In this document: positions 44,562 to 56,074 of the stretch, piece after piece
Layout of the letters: each line of letters begins with the position of its first letter
Numbering within the stretch: the stretch's first letter is position 1
DNA from: Doryteuthis pealeii
Lineage: Eukaryota > Mollusca > Cephalopoda > Myopsida > Loliginidae
NCBI GenBank assembly: GCA_023376005.1
Contig: CM042145.1
Span: forward strand, 62,557,673-62,621,672
Length of the DNA stretch: 64,000 nt
Reading direction: 5' to 3'
Made by a program: the position numbers and the translations under genes
Notes under the pieces: model-generated
What the model was told of the DNA's origin: nothing
The model's input: the letters and a program-made list of their open reading frames with translations, nothing else
Databases searched by the model: none

Positions 44562-45475
44562 GGGGTCAGCATCCTGCGAACCATGGGTCAGATCTGGCCC
44601 GCAATCCATAATAATCTGGCCCTGAGTCCATAAGAGAAATATTATATTAATCCGACCCGCAAAGGAAACAGACAGTAGCTTAGATGTTGTTTTTTTTATT
44701 TATTTATAAACCTACACAGAAGTCATAAACACCAGGTCACGCAAAATTTCTCTGGTAAGAATTGTTATTCCTCTCATTGGTATTGAAAGATTATATAATC
44801 TTGATTATTAAAATCTGATAATGAGTAAAGCAAAATCTGGTAATAAGCCCACGAATACATCTGGTAATAAGCCCACGAATACATCTGGTGAACAGTACAA
44901 TCAGGTTTCCTTCCAATTCCCGAATCATCTCATCAGTTTCACCAGGTTGAATATCTAGTTCAAAATTATGCCTCACAATTGCCACTATCTCAATAACAGC
45001 ATCAACTATTAGAACAGGAGTCGGCAACCTACAGTCCGCGGGTCAGATCCGGCCCACAATCCATAATCATCTGGCCTGCAGTCATTAAGAGAAATATTAT
45101 TTTAATCCGAGCTGCAAAGGAAACAGACGGTGGCTTAGATGCTCCTTTTTATTTATAAACCTACACAGAAGTCATAAACACCATGTCACGCAATATTTCT
45201 CTGGTAAGAATTGTTATTCCTCTCCTTGGTATTGCAAGATTATATAGTCTTGATTATTATAATCTGGTAATGAGTAAAGCAAAATCTGGTAATAAGCCTG
45301 TTAATACATCTGGTGTATAAGATTTATACAATGTTGCAATCATGCTGCTTGATTCCCATCCCACGCGATAAATCATTACTGTATGCTACAAGAACTACGG
45401 TTATAGATCTGGCCCGCCATTCTCTCACAGACATGACCTCTGGTCCCCTTGTAGTACAAGGTTGCCGACACCTGA
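44562..45475. mobile_element. hAT-like MITE copies, nested or tandem
   Basis: caggggtcagcatcctgcga (44562) and caggagtcggcaacctacag (45015) are both CAGGGGTCGGCAACC-type hAT ends. ggttgccgacacctg (45461-45475) is the opposite terminus. The bodies share tccataat(a/c)atctggcc, ggaaacagac and cctacacagaagtcataaac. No transposase frame. Confidence 0.75.
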
Positions 45476-45800
45476 CGTATAGGTTGTCAAACTGCAAATC
45501 GAGTAGGCCCACAGTCAATCAAGGTGATGTAGTGAGCACCCCCCCCATAATGGTTGACATTCATGACCAACCTTTGCATTTTCACTGATTCTAATTTTCC
45601 CCTTTGCCATCGAATCGTCGATAGACATTTATGACAGGATCCAATTGCAGCTCTTACGGACCCCTTCGACGTAAGACCAGAAAGAAAGCTAATTCTGTAA
45701 TACTTCTTTTTTTTTTCTGGTATAAGTTGCTGGAAACTCCCAAAATCTTCCAATTGAGACATTATTTTAAACTGGACCTCAAAGTTACTGAATTCTAGAA

Positions 45801-46015
45801 ATGGAAGGGAATGACACTATATCTGACTGCACTGTTCTTAATTGGTTTAAGTGTTTTGGGGAGGATGACTTGTTCTTGGAACAAAATCCCAGAAGTAAAC
45901 AGACATCAGTTGTTGATTATGATGCGTTAAAACGTAAGATAGATGAGAACCCAATCACTTTCACTCAAAGAGGAGAGCTAGAATCATCAAAAGATTCCAT
46001 ATGTAGGACCTTACA
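45801..46015 (+). pseudogene. Mariner transposase N-terminal (HTH) fragment
   Basis: Encodes MEGNDTISDCTVLNWFKCFG, then DDLFLEQNPRSKQTSVVDYD and SSKDSICRTLH. This is the linker between the helix-turn-helix halves of a mariner transposase (W.KRF..GD....D.PRSGRP...D). It is cut off where an inverted LINE piece starts (about 46010). Confidence 0.75.
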
Positions 46016-46110
46016 TACTTTCACACTCAAATTTCACAGTTTTTTCAATTCTCTAGCAAGGTCCAGGTGTTTGTCCATCTTTTCGTTTTCTTTCATCTTC
46101 GAAAGAGGAT
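46010..46110 (-). mobile_element. Inverted fragment of the 46.4-47.9 kb LINE
   Basis: ccaggtgtttgtccatcttt and tcgttttctttcatcttcg are the reverse complement of the coding part at 46560-46640 and 47590-47650. Confidence 0.75.
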
Positions 46111-46429
46111 ACACTGACAAATTGTCATGTATTTACATACACATAAAATACGGAGCACTGAATGAAAATGCAAGACCAGGTTGTTGGAAATTAACAAGGT
46201 TTTATTTAACACAGAGTAGAGAATGTTTCTACCCTAAAAGTAACTTAATTAGCTCAAACATGTTGTGAATGCGCCCGTCCTGCCCGAACCGCAATCCAAA
46301 AGTGTCATGGCGGAACCCCCACTTCCGGGTTCCCATCAAACCGCTATTGATCAAGGGGAGTAACTCTAGATTTCGTTAGGTCTGGACCCAACATAAATGC
46401 TGTATGCACAAAGCAGGATCTGTATCTAT

Positions 46430-47229
46430 AAAAGGAGATGCATAAAATTATCTGGGACGTTGACATACAAACGGATCACCTAATCCCAACCAGAGGACCA
46501 GACCTAGTGTTAATTAAGAAGATAATTTATCAACTCGTGGATTTTGACGTTCCAGCGAAGCATAGGGTGAGAAAAAAAAAAGAAAGCGAAGAGATAGAAA
46601 AATACCAGGATCTTGCCAAAGAGCTGGAAAAACTGTGGAACATGAAACTAGGTGATATTAATTGTAGTCGGTGTCCTTGGGGCAGTCAACAAAAGTTTGG
46701 AAAAGAGATTGAGGGAACTAGAAATTAGAGGAAGAATCAACTCCGTTCAAATCACAGTATTTTAAAATCAGCTAGGATACTTGGAAGAGTTCTTAAAATC
46801 TGGGAAGACCTCCTGTTTCCTGAGACGGATCCCCTTATCCCATCCAGAAGACCAGACTTAGTATTGATTAACAAGAAAAAGTGAACTTGTCAACCGGTAG
46901 ATTTTGCAGTTCCAGCAGATCACAGGATGAAGATGAAAGAAAACGAAAAGATAAACAAATACATGGACCTTAATTGAAAATTGTAAACAAAAACAACAAC
47001 AAAGAAACTGTGGAATATGAGGGTAAAAGTGATACCAATTGTAGTTGGTGCACTTTGAACGGTTCAAAAAAGTTTAGAAAACAAACAAGAGGGTTTGGAA
47101 ATCAGAGGAAGAATTGAAATCAGCTAGAATACTCAGAAGAGTCCTGGAGACCTGAGGAGACTTGCTGTCACTCAGACTCCAGTGAAAGACCATCAGCTAA
47201 CACTGGTGCGAAAAACTCACAAGGATAGA

Positions 47230-47263
<34 letters not shown>

Positions 47264-47910
47264 TAGACTTTGCGGTAATAGAGATGAGACTGTAAACCAT
47301 ATACTCTGCGAATGTAACAAACTAGCACAACGAGAATACAAAACTAGATACGATTGGGTTAGGAAGGTGATCCACTGGGAATTATGCAAAAAATTAAATT
47401 TTGACCACACAACAAAATGGTATATGCATAAACCAGAATCTGTTCTTGAGAACGAAACGCACAAAATTCTCTGGGACTTTGAGATAAAAACGGATCACCT
47501 TATCCCAGCAAGAAGGCCAGACCTAGTGTTGATAAACAAAAAAGAAAGAACTTGCCAACTGGTGGATTTTGCAGTGCCAGCAGATCACAGGGTGAAGCTA
47601 AAGGAAAATGAAAAAATGGACAAATACCTGGACCTTGCCAGAGAACTGAAAAAGTTATGGAATATGAAGGTCAAAGTGATACCAATTGTAGTTGGTGCAC
47701 TTGGAACAGTCCCAAGAGGACTGGAAAGGGGTTTGGAAAGTTTGGAAATCAGAGGAAGGATGGAAACCATTCAAAACACTGCTCTGCTGCAATCTGCCAG
47801 AATACTCAGAAGAGTCCTGGAGACCAAAGGAGACTTGCTGTCACTCAGACTCCAGTGAAAGACCATCAGCTAATGCTGATGTGAAAACTCAAAAGGAGAA
47901 AAAATAATAA
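46430..47910 (+). pseudogene. Three successive 3' ends of a non-LTR retrotransposon
   Basis: Segments 46430-46780, 46800-47235 and 47262-47910 repeat the same coding end. The last is the best: a knuckle CRLCGNRDETVNHILCEC, then VIHWELCKKLNFDHTTKWY, LVDFAVPADHRVKLKEN, KLWNMKVKVIPIVVGALGTV, and RILRRVLETKGDLLSLRLQ with a stop. This is the ORF2 C-terminus of an invertebrate LINE. (AAT)n tails follow the second and third copies. Confidence 0.85.
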
Positions 47911-47944
47911 TAATCTTTTCTTTCTTCCTTTACAATATGTTCCC

Positions 47945-48190
47945 TCCTTCCTTCAAATCCTGGACAGGGCTGTTTGCATTTCGTATAGCGCTAATACTCT
48001 TGGGAAAGGTATGAATCCAACTATTCTCCATCCAGCTATAGGTAAATTGTTGGGTGGACTGGTATCTTTAACCTTGATTAGGCAACCAATCTAGAAGAAG
48101 GAAAACTCTGAATTCAAACCTGTTAAAACTCCGCTTAAGAAATTGACAATGTGTCTCACCCTATTTGTGCGAAGGGGTTCGTAAATCTCA
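47945..48190 (+). mobile_element. SINE-A, head truncated
   Basis: tcaaatcctggacagggctg, atagcgctaatactcttggg, ctagaagaaggaaaactctg, and gcgaaggggttcgtaaat. Confidence 0.8.
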
Positions 48191-48394
48191 TTATAATGGA
48201 GATTCGGTGTATGTCTGTCTGTTACCGAAACTATGTCATTGCTTCTGTCACAATACCTTTAGGAATTGCGTAAGTTTATCAAAGAGTATTTACTTTATAG
48301 TCAAGATGATTGTTACATGAAATAAATCTTATTTATTAACCGGGTCTCAATAAAAAATCTGAGTTAGATTTGCCTCAAAACAGCCCATGTTATT

Positions 48395-48660
48395 AGGGTA
48401 TTTGCCTCTCATCCCACGTATGAGGGCGTGACACAAGGACATTTTTATGTGGGCCCACCCACAAGCCGAAGCTCATGGATGCAAAAAATGCGTTGATCCC
48501 GTCGGCATTTCCCCTTAAGGGGGGGTGCCTCAGGCACTGAGCAATAAACCCAGCCCTACCCCTTTAAATCGATGGGGCAGGTGTTGCCTGGGGGGATAGC
48601 CCCCTGGGATCAACACTGTTAATTTACATCAATAGACACAGGCCCCGAAAGGCACATGTT
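48395..48660 (+). repeat. Family R dispersed repeat inside family H
   Basis: gggtatttgcctctcatccc, gtgggcccacccacaagccg, ggggatagccccctgggatc. Confidence 0.8.
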
Positions 48661-48689
48661 ATTAGTGCATTTAAAATCCTGCAATGTCT

Positions 48690-49001
48690 TATATGTCACT
48701 TTAGGAAGAGCGTGGTGTAATGGTTAAAGTAATAGGAAATGGACTCGTCGCTCCGAGTTCAAATCCTGGACGTGGTAATTGCATTTCACTTAGCGCTAAT
48801 ACCCTTGGGAAAGGTATGAATTCTACTCTCCCTCCAGCTATGGATAAATAGTAGGGCAGACTGGGCTCTTTAACCTTAGTTAGGCAACCGGTCTAGGAGA
48901 AGGAAAACTCTGAATTCAAACCTGTAAAACTCCGCTTAAGAAATTGACCTTGTGTCTCATCCTACTCGCGCGGAGGGGTTGGTAAATATATATATGTCAC
49001 T
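48690..49001 (+). mobile_element. Full-length SINE-A (290 bp) with 11-bp target duplication
   Basis: The element 48701-48990 has A box gtggtgtaatggttaaagt and B box gagttcaaatcctgg, ends ggaggggttggtaaatata, and is flanked by tatatgtcact on both sides. It is the reference copy for the family in this window. Confidence 0.9.
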
Positions 49002-49304
49002 GAGAAATAAAGGTTTACATAATATATGGTGTGGTTAATTTGCATACTGGTTTTAACAAAACCATATTTAATAAATAATAACTTGGTGTTATTGATTTTT
49101 AATATTATTGTTTTATTAAACTCAATCCTACGAATGATTTTTATATAGAAACCAATTAAAATATAATTAAAATAAGTGTAATCTTTTTATATGCGTTCTT
49201 ATGTAATTTCGTTAGTCTTTCTGATTTCATATATTTCTTTACATTAAAATTTGAATACTTACACCCGACGGAGGGAGTATATTCTTACTAGTATGTTGTT
49301 TGTT

Positions 49305-50335
49305 TTTTTGCTATTTGTTTTATTTTACGGTATATCAAACTCGGTGGGTCATTTAATACCGACAAAGTTTTGAAATAAATTCATTCTTAATGGTTACTCA
49401 TTTTTCTATTTAACCCATAGATGGGACCCTAACAGATACTACCACTCCGGGTCAGAGTGGACCAGGGAGCAATGGTGACGAAGGGGTGCTCCTCATTCCC
49501 CAGAACTCCAGAACTGGAATTTCACCATCAGATAAATTTTAACGTCATTCCCAGGACATGCAGACCACAGCCACCGCCTTCTAGCACATATGATAAAAAA
49601 GGGTTGGAGCTTGCCATAAGGGCAATAGGATTAGGACAATCTTATAGGTACTAGGGCTTGACGTGACCAGCCGATTGATCGGAGGGGTGTACCGTTGTGG
49701 TATATTTTCACGGTACCAAAATGATATTAGTAACGTTGTCCTTTTTTCCGGGCACTAACACGATAACTGTAAGGTGGCGGCGGCGGCGTATATTGTATAG
49801 CGGGTCTCGTCCACGTGCCTCAAAATTCACAGTGCTAAAATGGTGTTGATAGAAATTATAACACGAGAAATATGTCGTCACAACTGCTAGCCTTTATTTC
49901 CAGGGTAGGTTCGTCTCGTGTGCTGTAGAGGAGGAAAGGCAGAGAGAAAGAGAGAGAGAGAGAACACTACTTGATTATTGTGATCCCACACTAGCCACTA
50001 GAGGCCCGATCCGTACCCTACGACGGCGGAAGGCAAAAAGAGATCGATACATTTCTTCGTTGTTCCACGTCACCACGTGACTTCCGGTCAACACCCGACT
50101 TCCGGTTGCCACTCAATTCTCAGTTCGGGGTCACGCTACGGTCAAATCATCGTTCATCCTGTTTTGGCTCATCACTATCTTTTAAACCTTTATCATCTCT
50201 TATTTATTTATTTCTTCCTCCCCCTTCCATTAGTAGTCCTAGCTCACAAAAGTCAGGATAATATACCCATCTTGCAACAGGGGGCCTCTCCGACCGCCCG
50301 TCTAGCTTAAGTAAGAGCCAAAGTGGAGTTTTGCT
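49305..50335 (-). repeat. Family G copy, split by a solo LTR
   Basis: 49305-49687 (acggtatatcaaactcggtg, actaccactccgggtcagag, ccgattgatcggagggg) continues at 50280 with ggggcctctccgaccgcccg..agagccaaagtgg. Confidence 0.82.
49684..50283. mobile_element. Solo LTR (592 bp) with GGGG target duplication
   Basis: The element 49688-50279 starts TGTACCGTTGTGG and ends CTTGCAACA, flanked by GGGG. It is GC-richer than its surroundings (ggtggcggcggcggcg). No gag or pol remains. Confidence 0.72.
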
Positions 50336-50339
50336 AGTA

Positions 50340-50740
50340 TATATAATATTTTTAAGACCAGTTTTTGTCTATAACCACCGAATCCCATCATCACAATTTT
50401 TCCCCCGTTTACTTTCTGCAGTTTTTTCGTTCTTCTTTTTATTTGTCCTTCTTGTCTTCCATATTTACTTCTCCCTTATCTGCCTCGTGACTCCTTCCTT
50501 TTCTTTCAATTGCACATGTGCACTCAAGCCTGCATTGCACGTGCATCAGCGGACGCGACCCATTTGTCAATATTTGTGCATCTTATAACTGGTATGAAAA
50601 TAATCTGTTATTTCTCTCTCTGTTCGAATGCATCCTGTCGCTCAGCCGTCGATCCTACTTTTTGGAATCGTAGCAGGACACTGGAGCAACGCTCGACGGA
50701 TGCACCAGCTGGACAAGACAAGCAGAATGGGAAAAGAAAG
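50340..50740. other. Unidentified insert between two family G copies
   Basis: T/C-rich with cgctcgacggatgcaccagc near the end. No family recognised. Confidence 0.35.
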
Positions 50741-50741
50741 C

Positions 50742-51335
50742 CCTGTCGTCTGGGGCTTTAGAATACACCGACTGCACCTCTACAGAGGAGTAAGACACAC
50801 CCAATAGAACCATAAGATGATCGTTGATGGCGATCCGTGATGCTTAAGGACGGATTCCTCGTGGCTGAGCTATCCATGACATGCAATACTCCACTTTGGC
50901 TCTTACTTAGGCTAGACGGGTGGTCGGAGAAGCCCCCTCCGATCAATCTCCTGGCCATGTCAAACCCTAGCACCTATATGATTGTCCCAACCCTATTACC
51001 CCAACCCTTTTATCATATATGTGCTAGAAGGCGGTGACTGAGGGTTTTATTTTCAATGGAATGACTTTAAACTATCTGATGGTGAGGTTCCAGTTCTGGT
51101 GGTTTGGGGAATGTGCAGCACCCATTCATGATTCATTACTCCCAGCTCCACTCTGACTCGAAGTTGTTGTACTTGTTACGTTCCCATCTATGGGTTAAAT
51201 AGAAAATTTGTTTACCCAAAAAGCACTGAGTTTAAAAATGTTCTTCTAAACTATTGCTACGAATCTTTCAAAACTTTGCTGACATTAAATAACCCACCGT
51301 GGTTGATATGCCGTAAAACAAAACAAAACAAAACG
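50742..51335 (+). repeat. Family G dispersed repeat, near full length
   Basis: gccctgtcgtctggggcttt at the start, gttgatatgccgtaaaacaa at the end. About 590 bp; with 9910-10485 it defines the length of the family. Confidence 0.85.
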
Positions 51336-51589
51336 GGAAAGAAAGAAAAAAAGAGGATGTAAAAAAGAACATAAAAAGAAGACGAGACAAATAGAAAGAA
51401 AGAAAATAAAGGAAATATGAAAGAAGTTTGATTGATTTTAACGGCATGTCAACCCGTCTAGGGTTATTTTAGGATTAGAAATTAAAGAATCATGTTCATT
51501 GTATGTTTATATTAACATTTTTTTGTAAGAGTTTTTTTTTTAAGAGTTTTTATTTTTGGATACGGTCCTATCGAATACGAATATAATTT

Positions 51590-52160
51590 ATACAGACTAG
51601 CAAATATTTGCACTCTCTTTATTTTATTGTAATAAAATAAATCAAATTAGAAAGGCTAATGAAACTAAATAAGAATGCAAATAAAAAGATTTGAAACAGA
51701 GGGAGGTATAATCGAAAAATAGAACAACTGAAACTTACTCTTCTATTACTTCTGTCTTTCTAAAGAATAAAATTACAGTTATTTCTTCTTGTTAATCGAT
51801 TTCTTTTGAGATTTACATCTGAGATTTTTGCTCATAATCATTAAGATAAAACCAAACAATTAGAAATCAATAATACTAAGCACATATTTATTAAAATCAA
51901 ATTTTCAATATCAATATGCAAATTAGCCTTCCCATTCACACTGTAAACCGCTATTTTGTTGTATATATAAATACAATTGCATGTTATTAGTATGTAGATG
52001 TGATCAATAGTGTTAATGCAAAATAATTTTATCAATAATTGATGTTTAAATAATTATAAAATAATGGAGAATGTGACGTAAATAACTAAGGAAATTGTGA
52101 CTATAGTGGTGATATAGTTTCGGTTACAGATAGACAAACATATATTATAATAAGAAGATT
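51590..52160 (+). repeat. Family H copy
   Basis: agactagcaaatatttgcac, gaaaggctaatgaaactaaa, aatatgcaaattagccttcc, and tagtttcggttacagataga. Close to the 38703-39425 subtype. Confidence 0.72.
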
Positions 52161-52184
52161 TGACCCATAGATTGTGTGGATGGA

Positions 52185-52620
52185 TAATTGGATTTTACGG
52201 CATGTCAACGCTTGTTTGGTTATTTTATGCCGAATACGTTTTGTTTTATTCGTTCTTGGTGGGTATTCAATTAAAAAAAAATCAATTTTTTAACACAATT
52301 TTTAAAAACTCATTTTTTCTATTTAACCCATAGATTGAACCCTAACAGGTACTACCACTCCGGGTCAGAGTAAACCTAAGAGTAATGGCGATGAAGGGGT
52401 ACTCCACACTCCCTAGAGATCCAAAATTGGAACTTCACCATTAGATGCAATTTAATTTCATAACCAAGACACCCTATAGATTAGACTCTAACAGGTAATA
52501 CCATTCCGTATCAGAGTGTACCTAAGGGTAATGGCAATGAAGCGGTAGTTGACAATCTCTTGATCCCCAGAACTGGAGCCTTGCCTTCAGATGTTGATTA
52601 GTATCATACTCATCATCCCC
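52185..52620 (-). repeat. Family G end, duplicated
   Basis: acggcatgtcaacgcttg, actaccactccgggtcagag, then a second, diverged ggtaataccattccgtatca. Confidence 0.7.
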
Positions 52621-52767
52621 CTTTTTTTCAAAGGGTTTTAGATGAGGTTTAATAACTGGTAATCTGAACATTAGCTACATAAATAAGAGTAACCTCCCCT
52701 TGTTTCTTTCACTTTGAGGAAGCTATCTCTCTATCTCAGATTAATGCACTCACTCACTTTCACATTT

Positions 52768-52806
52768 ACGCACAGACAGACAGACAGACAGACAGACACA
52801 CACACA

Positions 52807-52873
<67 letters not shown>

Positions 52874-52895
52874 ATACATACTCTTTCTCTCTCTC
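52768..52895. repeat. (GACA)n(CA)n(CT)n(CA)n microsatellite
   Basis: cagacagacagacagacaga then CA, CT and CA blocks. Confidence 0.95.
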
Positions 52896-53049
52896 ACCTT
52901 CACTAAAAAGATAAAAACGAGATTAATATGGTAATATTGTGAAACCTTTTCCTCTACTCAAACAATATATTCACGGGCAAAGGCATGAAAGAAACTTATA
53001 TCACCTCAATGCAATGCGTTACATTCAACACAATGGTGGATGCGCGTCG

Positions 53050-53268
53050 TGACTCGACGATCAAATCCTGGACAAGGCTGTTTGCATTTAACATAGCGCT
53101 AATACACTTGGGAAAGATATGCATCTAACTATTCTCCCTCCAGCTATGGGTAAATAGTACAATAGACTTGGCTCTTTAAGCTTGTGACAATTAGTCTATG
53201 AGAAGGAAAACTCTGAATTCAAACCTGCTCAACTCTACTCAAAAATTGACCATGTGTCGCATCCAGCT
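53050..53268 (+). mobile_element. SINE-A, head damaged
   Basis: gactcgacgatcaaatcctg, acatagcgctaatacacttg, ctatgagaaggaaaactctg, and atgtgtcgcatccagctcc. Confidence 0.75.
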
Positions 53269-53924
53269 CCTGGTAACTTTGGTATCGAAGAAATTTAACT
53301 TAAAAAATTGTAAGGGAGATTCAGCACATGTTTGTTTCGTTTTTAATCGTGACGTTAAAGTTTATTTTATAATCAATTTTTTTTTTTTTTACATTCTAGC
53401 ACCGTTAATCAACATTATCGGAAATTAAGATACTATCTTCGATGAGATTCTTTATTTTCACGAGTCAATACTGACGCCTTCGATTTATCGATTACCATCC
53501 CCCTACTCTTTTTCTTTGGGGGGGGGGAATACCCCCACTCCCCTCAACGCGCACCAAACTTTGATTCTGTTTATCTCTTTCACGCGTCAAACGGATATTG
53601 AAAGCCGATCGATATTTCATGATCAGACTGTTTCCTTTTTATCGATCATTTGTTTTGCTCACTGGACACAATGATGTATCCACTATCCGTGTCAGCTTGA
53701 TCACAATTGGCTGGTCAATTACCTCCACACCCTTTTCGTTTGTTTGTTTAACACTGACCACAATGGATGATGGACTTTTTACTTCTTATTTCGCACTCTG
53801 TTCTGTCAATTTGTTTGCCTAGCCATTTCACTATCTTTTCGCTTTTCAATCTGTTACTCTTTCTTCTTTCGACATGTCTGCTTGGTAGTAAAGTAAAGGG
53901 AAAAGCAAATTGATTGCATCCAAG

Positions 53925-54800
53925 TGCCCTCAATTCGACGAATTGGCGGAGATACGAGGCTTCAAAGACCCAACCCCTTAAAAGTGCCTTAAAAAGCATC
54001 GATTGTTGTGTAAATTTTAGGTGTCGATTTCATTGCAATTTGTAATTGTTGTGGAGGTTTAAGGGGTCAAAATAAGACACGATGGGTAACAATGTAGACA
54101 AATGTATTGAGACAAAAGAGTAGAAATTTACAGCAAAGAAAGTGGAGATTGCGTCCGACCAATATAGTTACGAGCTGACTCGCATTTGCTTCCCTCAAGC
54201 CACAATTGTTCCTGGTACTTTTAGTAATCGTCGGCGCATTCCATTATTGTCCATAGGTTATATCACCTATAACAGTAATATAAATGCGTAGATTACAATG
54301 ATACCAAAGAAAGTGGTCAATTCAACAAATTGGCGGAGATATGAGGCTTTAAAAAACATGACAGTGACTCAAAAAACATCGATTTTCGTGTAAATTTTAG
54401 GTGTCGATTTTATTTCAATGTGTAGATTACAATGATACCAAAAGGAACCGGTCAATTCGACGAATTGGCGGAGATATTAGGCTTCAAATATCCCCTAATT
54501 ATGCCTTAAAAAACACTTATTTTCGAGCAAATTTTAGGTGTCGATTTTAACGTATTTTCAGGTAAATTTCGATGGGTAGATTACAATGATGGCAAAGAAA
54601 GCAGCCAATTCGACGAATTGGTTGAGACATGAGGCTTGAAATGTCTCGGCCAATTTGACGAATTGGTTGAGACACGAGACTTGAAATGTCTCGGCCAATT
54701 CGACGAATTGGTTGAGACATGAGGCTTGAAATGTCCCCTAATTAGGCGTTAAAAAGTACCTATTCTTGTGCAGATTTTACGTGTCGATTTTAACGTATTT
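53925..54800. repeat. Tandem satellite-like array with a palindromic core
   Basis: Four diverged units of about 120-135 bp share aattcgacgaattggcggag, atgaggctt, and ttttaggtgtcgatttta. Within the last, 54597-54732 holds three copies of a 51-bp unit around ggccaattcgacgaattgg. CAATTCG-A-CGAATTG is a perfect inverted repeat. No gene. Confidence 0.85.
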
Positions 54801-55104
54801 TCTATTAAAGCCGTGGCGATTCAAATTGTAACTTGTTACTGTCGTTTAGAGTGATTATATGCCAATAATTGATTTATTCAGGATTTCTTTAAACACTTCT
54901 TAAAACGATGCTTAATTAACTGTAAAGTCCAGTCTAATGGCGGATAAACAAAAAGAAAAAAAGAGAAGACATCAAGGCCCGTAACTCTGAAGTAGGAAGT
55001 TAACTTGACAAGTTACGCGAATTCACCAGAAAGCGAACGGACTGTAAATTGCCCCTCAAGCCATTCTCAAATTCAGTTTTGTTTTGTTTGTATTTCTTTT
55101 ATGT

Positions 55105-55200
55105 TTATAGTTTCGGGGTCATCAGGAGAGAATGTGCACCATTTCGGAGCCTTCTTTTCAACGGTTTTATTTGCACTCCAGGCTTCCTCAATGATGCGAG
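55105..55200. repeat. Penelope-like module fragment
   Basis: catcaggagagaatgtgcac then catttcggagccttcttttc matches the hairpin arm at 37375-37422. Confidence 0.6.
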
Positions 55201-55204
55201 GCCT

Positions 55205-56040
55205 CAGTATGTATGGATGTATATCAAAACCCGTAATTCTGTATAGTATTTTACGATTTCTCTTCCCCAATATGTCTGCTTCCATAATTTCATTTTGAAA
55301 CTAATCTTCTGTTTTCTTTGGCTCAGATTATAAACAATTTGAAGATGAACAAGATACGGATAAATGTAGAAAGTGTATTAATAAACGAACATACACGGTT
55401 CGGCTTGAGAAAGCTTTATTCTACTTAGTATATTTATTATGCTTAAACACATAAATTTGGCACAAGGCCTAAAAGTGGGAGGAGGTAAGAGGCTGGTCAT
55501 CACTATCCTATCTTTTTAACTTAACTATTCTCATTCGTGACCCAATTCGTTCTACAATTTTCCTTTCACCATAAAACCAATTCGCACAACAGTCACCAAA
55601 ACTTCTCATTCACTCTATGAAAATCCTACTTCTAACCCATATTTACATAATCATGAGGGAGGGGGGAATGATGATATATATGTACAATTAAAAAAAAACA
55701 ATGAAAAAAAAAAATGAAATGTTTGTAAAAATAAAATGATTATTAGTATGGGCTCCCCCTCACTTAATATTTATGGCAGAAAAGCTAGTTCACCGGTTCG
55801 AAAAAAATGCTTAGAGGAAAAAAAAAAAAAAAAAAAAAAATAAAAATAAAATAAAATAAAAAACGTCTCATCAAGCAGCCGGAGAACTTGAATTTCTATC
55901 ATCTAATGGGGCTGGGGTAGGGAAATAAAAAACGGAAAATCATGGGGACTAAAAAAATAAAAAGAGGCCAATGAGCTTACATTCTCTAGCTAAGTTAATC
56001 AAAATAAACAAAAAAATTATAGACTACCTTACCTGGGAGG
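55205..56040. other. Gene-free AT-rich interval
   Basis: Contains long A runs near 55690-55860. No family or exon recognised. Confidence 0.6.
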
Positions 56041-56074
56041 GGTCGACAATGGACTTCCGATTACCCAATGTTCT

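Larger units (their letters stand above)
48192..49297 (-). repeat. Family H copy hosting nested insertions
   Basis: Inverse of the usual order: cattataatggagattcggt .. gttaccgaaactatg at the left, and gtgtaatctttttatatgcg .. cttactagtatg at the right. It is interrupted by family R (48395-48650) and SINE-A (48701-48990). Confidence 0.7.
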
